From NCBI GenBank assembly GCA_045599585.1, contig JAZRWH010000088.1, positions 1-64,000 on the forward strand: a stretch of 64,000 nt of DNA. Reading direction: 5' to 3'. A program made the position numbers and the translations under genes. The stretch comes from RGIG464 sp045599585. GTDB lineage: Bacteria; Myxococcota_A; Bradymonadia; UBA4248. This document shows, piece after piece, positions 44,165-52,397 of the stretch; position 1 is the stretch's first letter, and the number at the start of each line of letters is the position of its first letter. The notes beneath the pieces are model-generated. The model ran no database searches, had not been told where the DNA came from, and saw nothing but the letters and a program-made list of their open reading frames with translations.

Positions 44165-44326
44165 GAACCTCAGCTAAAGCTTCGGCATGCATGCTTGCCG
44201 TCACTTCTTTGTGCAGAGTAGTTTGATGTTCAGTAGAAATTAAGTTAAAAAGAATGAAAATTTGATTTGTAAAATGAAATTAAGTTCACTATTCTAAAAG
44301 AGCTTTGAGAGGAGGTCTGAACTGAT

Positions 44327-45565
44327 ATGCGGACGATTTTGCACTGTGACATAAACAATTGTTTTGCAAGCATTGAGATGCTTCGAGATCCTACGCTTCG
44401 AGGCAAAGCCATTGCCGTCTGTGGTAATCCTGCTGAACGACGAGGAATCGTATTAGCAAAGTCCGAAGCTGCAAAAGTGTGTGGCGTACAAACGGGGGAC
44501 GCACTTTGGGAAGCAAAACAAAAATGCCCTCATATCATCTTTGTAGAACCGCATTACGATTTGTATGTTCAGTATTCTAGGGCGATTCGAAAGTACTACG
44601 AATCTTTGACGACGCGCGTTGAACCGCTCGGATTAGACGAATGTTGGCTTGACCTTACAAATGACATCCATCGACTTGGACGTTCCGGCCTCGAGCTAGG
44701 CAATTTTATACGTGAACACGTCAAAAACACTTTTGGACTCACAATTTCTGTTGGTGTCAGCTTTAACAAAGTTTTTGCAAAACTTGGTTCGGACTACAGA
44801 AAACCCGATGCCGTCACTGAATTTGGATACACCGATTTTAAACGCCGAGTTTGGCCTTTAGAGGCTTCGACGATGTTTGGTGTAGGACGCGCCACCGGTG
44901 CCAAGCTTTCTCGCTTCGGTATTCACACGATCGGAGAACTCGCGCAATGTGACAAGACATTCATTCGCAGTCTGCTTGGAAAAAACGGTCATTTGTTGTG
45001 GTTGTATGCAAATGGATTGGATCAATCTGAGGTCTGCACGCCAAACGAGCTTGCCCCTCGTAAATCTGTCGGACACAGTACGACACTTCCCCATGATCTC
45101 GTGCATGATCATGAGGTTTGGGCTGTTCTTTTGAGATTGGCTGCTAGAGTCGCAGAGACACTCCGGTGTGAAAATTTTATCGCACGTGGCATTGCTCTAG
45201 GCGTACGCGACAGTTTACTTAAATTCCATCAGTATTTTTATCTCATGAACCAACCGACAGACCTCACACAAACCTTGGCCAGCTTTGGATTTATGCTTTT
45301 CAAACAAAGATACGCGTGGCAATTGCCTGTACATGCAATAGGAATCACAGCGGTACATCTTGAATCACGTAGTATGCCACGCCAACTCGAACTTTTCGCT
45401 TCTAACGCCTACGTGACTTCAAAGGAAATGCAGGCTCGTCCCGCAGAACTTGCGATCTCTCATTTAAATAAAAGTATGGGGGGAGAGTATCTTCGAAGAG
45501 CCACAACGATCGACTGTATTTCAGCGCATCCTACGGGGTTTGGACGTCCCGATGGTTCTGGATGA
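44327..45565 (+). CDS. dinB: Y-family DNA polymerase (Pol IV type)
   Basis: This 412-residue translesion polymerase has catalytic acidic residues D8 and D104/E105 in LGLDECWLDL, and the steric-gate region CDINNCFASIE. A helix-hairpin-helix-like thumb segment (TMFGVGRATGAKLSRFGIHT) and a little-finger domain follow. RQLELF near 365 is a plausible sliding-clamp-binding motif (QLxLF). The D-x-N-N-C-[FY]-A-S-x-E form of the first motif resembles DinB proteins of Firmicutes more than E. coli DinB, so transfer is possible. AGGAGG lies 11 nt before ATG 44327. No LexA box is evident upstream. Confidence 0.93.
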   Translation: MRTILHCDINNCFASIEMLRDPTLRGKAIAVCGNPAERRGIVLAKSEAAKVCGVQTGDALWEAKQKCPHIIFVEPHYDLYVQYSRAIRKYYESLTTRVEPLGLDECWLDLTNDIHRLGRSGLELGNFIREHVKNTFGLTISVGVSFNKVFAKLGSDYRKPDAVTEFGYTDFKRRVWPLEASTMFGVGRATGAKLSRFGIHTIGELAQCDKTFIRSLLGKNGHLLWLYANGLDQSEVCTPNELAPRKSVGHSTTLPHDLVHDHEVWAVLLRLAARVAETLRCENFIARGIALGVRDSLLKFHQYFYLMNQPTDLTQTLASFGFMLFKQRYAWQLPVHAIGITAVHLESRSMPRQLELFASNAYVTSKEMQARPAELAISHLNKSMGGEYLRRATTIDCISAHPTGFGRPDGSG

Positions 45566-45588
45566 ATCTGTGAGCTGTTTTAGAAGAA

Positions 45589-45617
45589 TAAAAAAAGGCG
45601 TACGCAATGCGTACGCC
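45589..45617 (-). terminator. Terminator of the sigma-4-like gene
   Basis: GGCGTACGC, loop AAT, GCGTACGCC, with A7 on the left so that the minus strand carries a T-run. It lies 33 nt past the stop of the 45650-46162 gene, between convergent genes. Confidence 0.85.
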
Positions 45618-45649
45618 AAGTATAATCGATTTAAAGGGATGGATGGATG

Positions 45650-46162
45650 TTATTCGTCTTCAAAACCACCAAGCTCAGCGAGTCCGGCAAACTCATCATC
45701 GTCATCATCAAACGCGTCATCGTTGCCCAAAACATTTCGCAATTTATCAAGGCCGCTTTTTTCGACTTGTCGAATGCGTTCACGCGTGAGATTCAAAAGG
45801 ATACCCACATCTTCAAGCGTAATACCGCCTCGGTCTGCAACATCCAGCGCGCAGGTTTCTGTCATTTCCCAGACCTCAAGGTCAGGAAAATTCATCTTGA
45901 TCGAACCAGACTGAGGTACAATATCAAGATAAAGATGGTACTTACAGCTTACCCACGGACAAGGACGAGGGGCATTTCGACACTCACCACGCGATGTAGG
46001 CCGAAACTGTTCGAACGTCTGAAATATTTGTTGAGCCTCTTCGACCTTTTCACGAGGAAGCCCTCTTACCGCGAGTGTCTTAGAACGACGAAGACCACGC
46101 CTGGCACCTCGGCGTGCTGTTGTCGTTCGAATCGGCCGTGATTGGTTTTGTTCGTCAGTCAT
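45650..46162 (-). CDS. Stand-alone sigma region 4-like DNA-binding protein
   Basis: This is a 170-residue protein. The N-terminus is basic (RGARRGLRRSKTLAVRG). The middle has a Cys motif CRNAPRPCPWVSCKYHLYLD (3 Cys plus His, possible metal site). The C-terminus is a sigma-70 region 4 helix-turn-helix (ITLEDVGILLNLTRERIRQV, then EKSGLDKLR), followed by an acidic tail. Region 2 is absent, so it cannot act as a full sigma factor. The CPW-x2-CK-x-HL pattern with EVWEMTETCALDVADRGGIT is one I associate with conserved deltaproteobacterial proteins of unknown role. Transcriptional regulator by inference. Confidence 0.82.
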   Translation of the reverse strand: MTDEQNQSRPIRTTTARRGARRGLRRSKTLAVRGLPREKVEEAQQIFQTFEQFRPTSRGECRNAPRPCPWVSCKYHLYLDIVPQSGSIKMNFPDLEVWEMTETCALDVADRGGITLEDVGILLNLTRERIRQVEKSGLDKLRNVLGNDDAFDDDDDEFAGLAELGGFEDE

Positions 46163-46355
46163 CTTGATCCATACATCCTGTATGAAAAAAATTTATAAGC
46201 GGTATTGACGTGATCAGTGTATACGCCAAAACGCTAATACTTTCGCTTAAAATAGGTGGTTTTGTCAAGCAATAGCGACACTAAACACAGTACAAATATT
46301 GCCTAAATCAGTGTACGATAGCTCCTGGTTTTTGCCTATCCATTGGAGGATGAAG

Positions 46356-48083
46356 ATGACAGTTTACGACAATACTCTGAAAACCATTTCTAAAGGCCTT
46401 GATCGATTCATTAAAGCTATTAACCGCATGCAAAATCATGCAGAAGAAAATACGAAGTCTCAGGCTGCCCCCCCTGCTGAACCCAAGCTCTCGATGAAAT
46501 TGGCAAAGAGCAACCATGCCCTCATCAAAAGGCTCCTCGATGCACTTAAAGCTGCTTCCGGAAATGCCGAAAACAAAGCCTTCCGCGAGCACGCAGAATG
46601 CTGTGCCCTCATGCTCAATGCCATGCTCTCACTCGCAAATATTCTCGTCGAAAAACACGATAAGTTGCCAATACCAGCTTCTCCTGATCTTGCCGAAACG
46701 CTTGTAAACTGTTGTGAGCAAAAATTGCAGGCGACGGTTGAACTCTCCTACAAAACGCTTAGCCAAGATATTTACGCTGCTTTCACACTCGTCTTTAACA
46801 TGTTCGCAATGCGCGACATCATCGTCGCCGCAACATCAGAGATTCGATACAGCGCTGATATGGATCGCGATTTCTTTTACATGAAAGAAGATGCGTTCCG
46901 ACGCTTCGTTGAAGACATGAAAGCGCACGTCAAAATGCTGGGCGCCAACGGCTATGCATTCGAGGCAGACGAATTTAAAGATGCAGGACCACGCAAAAAT
47001 CCTTTTATTCGTCTCTCTGGTACGCTCAGCGATCTTCAGTTCACACGCTCAACAGATCGAAATGCTGATTCCGAAAATTCGCAGTACATGGGATACGTTC
47101 TCATGCACGTACGTGCGCCCGAAGGGACTTATCCTTCTGACTTTGCGGCTGCTTTAACCAAAGATCAAGCCATTCGCTTGCAACGTCTCTTTGCTGCGTT
47201 CTCACTCGCTGACTGCCTTTTCATTCTGGATCATTCAGAAAAATGGCCCCATGCCAATGCGATTTCAACGCAATTACCGCCTGAAACGCGTATACAAAGA
47301 GCCCTCGAAAAGCTGAAATGCGAATTTAAAAATAGTGATAAAGCTGAATCGTTTAAAACGCGAAAAGTTTGGACTGAATTCGTTGAACACAAAAAAGCGA
47401 TCTATCAAATTGCTCCGCTCATGCATCCTTTTGATACAAAATGCGATATCGACCGCATGCGTGAGGCTATGATCGATATCGTCCAAAAAGCTTCTGATGC
47501 GGTTGAACCGATATCCTTCCCTGTTTTACTCGAGGTGATTTTAAGGAATGCTGATTACAGAGGCGATGCATTGCGATCCTACGATAAAGCTTGCCTCGAA
47601 GCACGCGCACAAGCAGACTCTTTCGCAGAGTTCAACAAAATTGCCGATCAGTTTGAAACCGATAACGAAGAATCCGAGCGCGCCTTTAACGCTATCGTTT
47701 CTAAAAACCTCGCTAAGCGCCTTGCCTATATTGCGCCTAGTCGCTACGCTCAAGATCGTGCTCATCGTGTGGTCTCCGTCGAGCGCAATGCTGATATCGG
47801 CAGTGCCATGAATGCACTTCTTCAAGACGTTGGCCTTACTTTGATAAATGCACCAGAATTTGATCAAATTGTTTCATATCACAAACAATGCAAAGCCTGG
47901 AGTGCCATCCTACCTCCAACGATTGTTCTCGTTGCCGTGGATCTTCCCAAAACGGTTACTTCAAAAGTGTATCTATGCTTGCTCTCCGCTGACGATGCAC
48001 GTTTGTTTTCTAACACGGTTACAACGCTCAGTGCGTCGAGTGGCGTGTCGTGCTTTTGCGGTGGTAAATCTTTTAACGCATAG
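46356..48083 (+). CDS. Large helical cytoplasmic protein, unknown function
   Basis: This is a 575-residue protein. The start is ATG 46356 (MTVYDNTLKTISKG), with GGAGG 6 nt upstream. ATG 46350 overlaps that site and the frame from 46299 has none. It has no signal peptide or TM helix. The N-terminal 160 residues are helical with a conserved-looking CC pair (AECCALMLNA; VNCCEQKLQ). The rest mixes helices and strands with no motif I know. The C-terminal 60 residues are beta-rich (PPTIVLVAVDLPKTVTSKVY). A type A doublet follows as terminator. Confidence 0.75.
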   Translation: MTVYDNTLKTISKGLDRFIKAINRMQNHAEENTKSQAAPPAEPKLSMKLAKSNHALIKRLLDALKAASGNAENKAFREHAECCALMLNAMLSLANILVEKHDKLPIPASPDLAETLVNCCEQKLQATVELSYKTLSQDIYAAFTLVFNMFAMRDIIVAATSEIRYSADMDRDFFYMKEDAFRRFVEDMKAHVKMLGANGYAFEADEFKDAGPRKNPFIRLSGTLSDLQFTRSTDRNADSENSQYMGYVLMHVRAPEGTYPSDFAAALTKDQAIRLQRLFAAFSLADCLFILDHSEKWPHANAISTQLPPETRIQRALEKLKCEFKNSDKAESFKTRKVWTEFVEHKKAIYQIAPLMHPFDTKCDIDRMREAMIDIVQKASDAVEPISFPVLLEVILRNADYRGDALRSYDKACLEARAQADSFAEFNKIADQFETDNEESERAFNAIVSKNLAKRLAYIAPSRYAQDRAHRVVSVERNADIGSAMNALLQDVGLTLINAPEFDQIVSYHKQCKAWSAILPPTIVLVAVDLPKTVTSKVYLCLLSADDARLFSNTVTTLSASSGVSCFCGGKSFNA

Positions 48084-48095
48084 TGTCTGGCCGCG

Positions 48096-48163
48096 CCGCC
48101 TATTGCATTCGCAATACGGCGGACGCAAAGCCGCTATTTGCTCTCGCAAATACGCGCCTTTTT
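48096..48163. repeat. Type A doublet acting as terminator
   Basis: At 48096-48122, CCGCC, TATTGC, ATTC, GCAATA, bulged C, GGCGG. At 48130-48158, GC, TATTTGC, TCTC, GCAAATA, bulged C, GC, then T6. It lies directly after the stop at 48083. Confidence 0.85.
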
Positions 48164-48303
48164 TATATTCGGTGGGCGATTTTGCTCGTAGTTTGAAAAT
48201 ACAAGTAAAAACTTAATATTAAAACTAATGGTGTATTTATAATCGTTAAACGTCGTTGTCGATGCGGTGACGCTAAAGGTGAGAACCTTTAGGCGTCACC
48301 GAA

Positions 48304-48419
48304 GAGGGGGTAGCGGCGTATTGCCAAAGACCAAGGCAGGCGTTTGGATGCATTACGGAATAAGGGGCTATTGTGCCTTGGGCAATGGCAATAGCCGCTC
48401 AGGGGGAGGCTTCCCCCCC
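48304..48419 (+). repeat. Type B palindromic repeat, expanded loop
   Basis: GAGGGGGTAGCGGC, bulged G, TATTGCC, an insert of about 60 nt, GGCAATA, GCCGCT, terminal hairpin AGGGGGAGGCTTCCCCC. It sits 140 nt after a type A doublet in the same gap. The following 48420-48720 is AT-rich and shows nothing codable. Confidence 0.88.
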
Positions 48420-48726
48420 ACAAAAAAAAGATTTCTTCAAGCTGAACACTGTTGCGTTCGTTCGTAAGTCATAAATTGCCTGCCATGCTTTTTGGCTAGA
48501 TACAAAAAGAATGATTTGAATTGTCAAGTGAAACAAATTAAAAAAGAATCAAGAAAAACCTATAAAATTCAATGAATTAAGAGAATGGAAAGAAAAAAAA
48601 ACAAATTTTTTGTTTTCAAAAAAAGGCGACTTGTGTAAAAAGTGAGTGTGTTCGAAAGAGAACTTTTGGACGATAAGCCCGAGACCGAGCGTTTTGCTGG
48701 CGGGCAATTACAGACTTTAGTTTTTC

Positions 48727-48884
48727 AAGGCGTAAGTTAGTCGGAATGTGGCGTAGCTGGGTGTAAAGATATTGGTTTAATAACGGAGCGGTTGAATGCG
48801 CGATCTGTGCATTCGAGCTTTAAACCAAATCTTTGCACCCTAAAACGCGCACCCCGTGTCTAACTTGCGCCTTTTTTATTTTTT
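48727..48884 (+). promoter_or_regulatory. Candidate Trp attenuator: long hairpin with T-run before trpB
   Basis: Outer stem GGCGTAAGTTAG (48729-48740) pairs with CTAACTTGCGCC (48860-48871), followed by TTTTTTATTTTTT. Middle stems: GGGTGTAAAGAT (48759-48770) with ATCTTTGCACCC (48829-48840), and TTGGTTTAA (48772-48780) with TTAAACCAA (48820-48828). The tip is GAATGC/GCATTC. A short frame with two Trp codons overlaps the 5' side. The T-run ends 25 nt before the trpB start. A MITE that happens to lie here is the main alternative. Confidence 0.5.
48746..48766 (+). CDS. Possible trp leader peptide MWRSWV
   Basis: ATG TGG CGT AGC TGG GTG TAA: six codons, two of them Trp, lying inside the 5' arm of the long hairpin before trpB. 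A ribosome stalled on either Trp codon would cover both the outer-stem strand just upstream and the GGGTGTAAAGAT strand just downstream, blocking the hairpin. The ribosome site is poor (CGGA at -5, AAGG about 15 nt upstream), the main argument against it. Confidence 0.4.
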   Translation: MWRSWV

Positions 48885-48908
48885 AAATGCCGAAATAGGA
48901 GAAAAGCA

Positions 48909-50279
48909 ATGACTGACAAGAAAATCCCTTACAAAATGTACCTCGAAGAATCTGAAATGCCGACGAAATGGTACAACGTTCGTGCTGACATGAAAGTTAA
49001 GCCTGAGCCGCTTGTTAATCCTGGCACTGGCAAACCCATGACGGCAGAAGAACTTGGCCAAGTTTTTTGTGCGGAACTCGTCGAGCAGGAACTCGACAAC
49101 GATACGCGCGAAGTTGATATTCCGGAAGAAATCCTTGGCTTTTACAAGATGTATCGTCCAGCTCCGCTCGTTCGTGCTTATTGCCTTGAAAAAGCGCTCG
49201 GTACGCCTGCCAAGATTTATTATAAATTCGAAGGTAACAATACGTCGGGAAGTCATAAGCTCAATTCGGCAATTGCCCAGGCTTATTATGCCAAAAAACA
49301 GGGCCTCAAAGGTGTGACGACAGAAACGGGCGCCGGTCAGTGGGGCACAGCGCTTTCGATGGCTTGCGCTTACCTTAATCTCGACTGCAAAGTCTTCATG
49401 GTAAAATGCTCTTACGAGCAAAAACCGTTCCGCCGCGAAGTTATGCGTACGTATGGCGCAAGCGTTACGCCCAGCCCTTCGATGGAAACAAATGTTGGTC
49501 GTGCGATGAATGAGCGTTTCCCCAACAGCACGGGATCGCTCGGTACGGCGATTTCGGAAGCTGTCGAAGTGGCTGTTTCGACGCCGGGATATCGCTATGT
49601 TTTGGGATCGGTGCTCAATCAAGTTTTGCTCCATCAGTCGATCATCGGTGTCGAAACCAAGATTGCATGTGATAAATACGGCATTGAACCTGACATCATC
49701 ATTGGTTGTGCAGGTGGTGGTTCCAACCTCGGTGGTTTGATTGCTCCGTTCATGGGTGAAAAACTCCGTGGCGAAAAAGATTATCGTATCATCGCTGTTG
49801 AGCCTGCGTCTTGCCCCAGCTTTACGCGTGGTACGTTTGCTTTCGACTTCTGCGACACTGGTATGATCTGCCCGCTCGCCAAAATGTACACGCTCGGTTC
49901 CAGCTTCATTCCGTCTGCAAACCACGCCGGTGGTCTTCGTTTCCACGGTATGAGCCCTGTTCTTTCGCAGCTCTATCATGATGGTTATATGGAAGCGCGT
50001 TCAGTCGAGCAGACAGCTGTTTTCGAAGCAGCTGAGCAGTTTGCACGTACTGAAGGTATCCTTCCAGCACCTGAATCGAGTCATGCGATTCGTGCTGCCA
50101 TTGACGAAGCGCTTAAATGCAAAGAAACAGGCGAAGATAAAACGATCATCTTTGGTCTGACGGGTACGGGTTACTTTGATCTCTATGCCTACAAACAATT
50201 CAACGACAACACGATGACGGATGTCATTCCTACAGATGAAGATATTGCAGCGAGCGTTGCAAAACTTCCTAAAGTCTAA
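48909..50279 (+). CDS. trpB: Tryptophan synthase beta chain, TrpB2 type
   Basis: This 456-residue PLP enzyme condenses indole and L-serine to tryptophan. The PLP Lys is K117 in NTSGSHKLNSA. The substrate loop ETGAGQWGTALSMACA and the phosphate-binding GCAGGGSNLGG are intact. The length (about 450 against 400) and the N-terminal extension ending YRPAPLVRA mark the TrpB2 group, which often functions without a standard TrpA partner. No other trp gene is in the window. Start ATG 48909 with AGGAGAA upstream. A terminator follows at 50294-50327, so it is monocistronic. Confidence 0.95.
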   Translation: MTDKKIPYKMYLEESEMPTKWYNVRADMKVKPEPLVNPGTGKPMTAEELGQVFCAELVEQELDNDTREVDIPEEILGFYKMYRPAPLVRAYCLEKALGTPAKIYYKFEGNNTSGSHKLNSAIAQAYYAKKQGLKGVTTETGAGQWGTALSMACAYLNLDCKVFMVKCSYEQKPFRREVMRTYGASVTPSPSMETNVGRAMNERFPNSTGSLGTAISEAVEVAVSTPGYRYVLGSVLNQVLLHQSIIGVETKIACDKYGIEPDIIIGCAGGGSNLGGLIAPFMGEKLRGEKDYRIIAVEPASCPSFTRGTFAFDFCDTGMICPLAKMYTLGSSFIPSANHAGGLRFHGMSPVLSQLYHDGYMEARSVEQTAVFEAAEQFARTEGILPAPESSHAIRAAIDEALKCKETGEDKTIIFGLTGTGYFDLYAYKQFNDNTMTDVIPTDEDIAASVAKLPKV

Positions 50280-50293
50280 TGTGGCTGTTTGAA

Positions 50294-50327
50294 TAAAAAA
50301 GGCCAGGCATAGCGCCTGGCCTTTTTT
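50294..50327 (+). terminator. Terminator of trpB
   Basis: GGCCAGGC, loop ATAG, CGCCTGGCC and T6, with an A6 run before it. It is bidirectional in form, between trpB and the convergent acyl-CoA dehydrogenase gene. Confidence 0.92.
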
Positions 50328-50390
50328 GTATCTTAAGTGATTGAAGCTTAGTCAGTTGGTGTGTGATGAGAAGGGGAATCTTTTGTGATT

Positions 50391-51539
50391 TTACAAAAGT
50401 CGTGAAATGTTCTTTTGGAGGGCTTCATTGGTGCCACCTCCAATCGAAAGTAGAATGGCATCGCGGTGGAGGCGTTCAACAGGGTAGCCTTTACTGTAGC
50501 CGTTTGCGCCCAATACTTGGATTGCTGTTCGGCTGACGAATTCGCCCATTTCTGTACAAGCGAGTTTGACAGCATCTGCATCGAGTGAAGCGGAGGGCTC
50601 TCCGTCGAGCAAGGCTTCGAGTGTGTTGTATAAGAAACACCTACATGCAGAAAATTTTGCATAACATTCTGAAATAAGGCGTTGTATTTGTCCAAAATCC
50701 GCAATGGGTTTGCCGAAAGCATGGCGTTCGCGCATATATTTTTTCATGATTTGAAGGCAGGTATGCGCGAGTCCGCAAGATTCGGCTGCGAGTCCGAGTC
50801 GTTCAATGGCGAGGTTACGGAGCATGGGACGCAGTCCGTGATTGAGTTCACCGACGAGTGCGTCTGCAGGCAGATGGCAATGATCAAAGGTCAGTGCTCC
50901 TGTTGGACTAGAGCGCATGCCCATTTTTTCTTCAGGCAAGCCTCTGACGAGTCCAGGACAACTGCTTTCTACTAAAAAAAGGCTAAGGTCGCGTCGACCT
51001 TCGCCAGTACGAGCATAGACCAAAAAAGCATCACCGACGGGAGCATTGGTGATCCACATTTTAGATCCGTTCATCATAAACGAACCATCTTCTAAACGTT
51101 CTGCGGTGGTGTGCATGCCTAGGACATCAGTTCCTGCGTCTGGTTCAGTCATGGCCATACCGGCAAGGGGTCTTTTTTGTAGGAGCTTGGCATGTCGTGG
51201 TGGAATTGTAGAGCCGTTGGCCGACCAAGTTCGATAGAGCTGATGTGTAAAAAGCAGTTCTTGTGCCAGATAACTCATTGAAAAAGCAGGATCGACTTCG
51301 GCTAAAGCTTCGATGACGATAACTGTTGCTGCTTCATCAAGTCCGGCACCGCCGAGGTTTTCGGGCAAAGTCATGCCTGTGACGCCGAGTTCTGTGTTTA
51401 ATCGATCAAACAGGGCAGCATCAAAACGTCCTTCGGCGTCGCGAGCACCAGCTTGAGGTTCGAGGTTGGCCCGTGCCCAGGCACGCACTGTTTCACGAAG
51501 GGTTACGTGTATTTCACTTTTATCAAAACGCGAAGACAT
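50391..51539 (-). CDS. Acyl-CoA dehydrogenase
   Basis: This 382-residue flavoenzyme oxidises an acyl-CoA to the 2-enoyl-CoA, passing electrons to ETF. FAD/substrate motifs: MAMTEPDAGTDVLGM, WITNA, RHAFGKPIADFGQIQ, LGANGYSKGYPVERLHRDA and GGGTNE. The SCAD/MCAD catalytic Glu near the C-terminus is replaced by Gly (SIGGGTNE). Instead E246 in LAIERLGLA sits where isovaleryl-CoA dehydrogenase has its base, so a branched- or medium-chain substrate is likely. Its start overlaps the end of the upstream lipoprotein gene by 17 nt, suggesting translational coupling. Confidence 0.93.
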   Translation of the reverse strand: MSSRFDKSEIHVTLRETVRAWARANLEPQAGARDAEGRFDAALFDRLNTELGVTGMTLPENLGGAGLDEAATVIVIEALAEVDPAFSMSYLAQELLFTHQLYRTWSANGSTIPPRHAKLLQKRPLAGMAMTEPDAGTDVLGMHTTAERLEDGSFMMNGSKMWITNAPVGDAFLVYARTGEGRRDLSLFLVESSCPGLVRGLPEEKMGMRSSPTGALTFDHCHLPADALVGELNHGLRPMLRNLAIERLGLAAESCGLAHTCLQIMKKYMRERHAFGKPIADFGQIQRLISECYAKFSACRCFLYNTLEALLDGEPSASLDADAVKLACTEMGEFVSRTAIQVLGANGYSKGYPVERLHRDAILLSIGGGTNEALQKNISRLL

Positions 51540-52302
51540 CGAATTCTCCTTTTTCTGGGCGTTTATACTGTGCTCCTAAAAGAACAGAGTATTGTTTAAG
51601 TGTCGAAAGCTCAAAACGTTCAGTTGGTGTTGCTTCAAGCGTCTCGGCGTCAAGGCGTTTTAGAACGAAGGAAACGTCAGGTTCAGCGTCATTTGAAATG
51701 ATCAGCTGATTGGGCATGGCATTAGTCGTATCAATTTTACCGCGTGCTGTTACGACCAATTTGGGATCGAGTGTGCGTATGGTAACTAAAACTTCGTTAC
51801 CGAGTTCAAACACTTCGAGCGTATGTCCTAAGGTTGTTCGATAAAAGCCCTGAAACGAGCCGGGAGTTTCGATTAAGATTGCCTGATTGACCTGAAGCGT
51901 AATCGTTTCGGCCCGATCACTTGTCGATTGTACATAAGCTTCTTGTACTGTTTTACCTGTTTTGAGGATAGCATTTAAGTCGCGTCCTCGGCCTTGGGTG
52001 AGCCATCTTTTTTGAGCTGCTTCTAAGCGGGCATATTGGGTTTCAGAAAGTATTTCTTTGGCATTAGCCATAGCTTTTGAGAGCGCTTCGTCAGCTGAAT
52101 TACCTTTATGAACGTTATTAAGGATGTTTTCGCGCATCGAATGTTGACGATCGATTTCTTCCTGCGTCAATCCTTCTTCACCTGTCACGACGAGTGCAAT
52201 TTTTTCTTCATCCGTCATTTGATCATAGGGTTTTTGTGTTTTGCATGATGCACAGATAAAGCAGAGCATCAAAAGTATGATGGTAAAATTTTTCATAGAC
52301 AT
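51523..52302 (-). CDS. Lipoprotein with LprI-like segment
   Basis: This is a 259-residue protein. Signal peptide with lipobox CASC (MSMKNFTIILLMLCFICASC). The segment ARLEAAQKRWLTQGRGRDLN resembles the QxxWxxxRD stretch of LprI-type lysozyme-inhibitor domains; this is a tentative match. The C-terminal 110 residues are beta-rich (VFELGNEVLVTIRTLDPKLV). It overlaps the acyl-CoA dehydrogenase gene by 17 nt. The functional link between the two is unknown. Confidence 0.8.
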   Translation of the reverse strand: MSMKNFTIILLMLCFICASCKTQKPYDQMTDEEKIALVVTGEEGLTQEEIDRQHSMRENILNNVHKGNSADEALSKAMANAKEILSETQYARLEAAQKRWLTQGRGRDLNAILKTGKTVQEAYVQSTSDRAETITLQVNQAILIETPGSFQGFYRTTLGHTLEVFELGNEVLVTIRTLDPKLVVTARGKIDTTNAMPNQLIISNDAEPDVSFVLKRLDAETLEATPTERFELSTLKQYSVLLGAQYKRPEKGEFDVFAF

Positions 52303-52397
52303 AAAATGGAAAAACGCGGTCTGCTGAGCAGGACCGCGTCCATTGCGAATTGTGATATGTGTATTGAAGTGGAAAACGCTATTCGCCTTATAAGACT

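Noticed and set aside
48727..48884. T-box riboswitch before trpB
   Set aside because: I see no T-box sequence (TGGNACCGCG-type) or specifier loop; a leader-peptide attenuator or MITE fits better.
48876..49979. Long 367-codon frame on the minus strand opposite trpB
   Set aside because: It is fully antisense to a clear trpB, rich in Arg/Thr/Phe as expected from codon-biased antisense reading, and has no ribosome site or family signature.
51523..51539. Frameshift between the lipoprotein and acyl-CoA dehydrogenase genes
   Set aside because: The 17-nt overlap has a proper start and stop for two complete, unrelated proteins, so it is an ordinary gene overlap.
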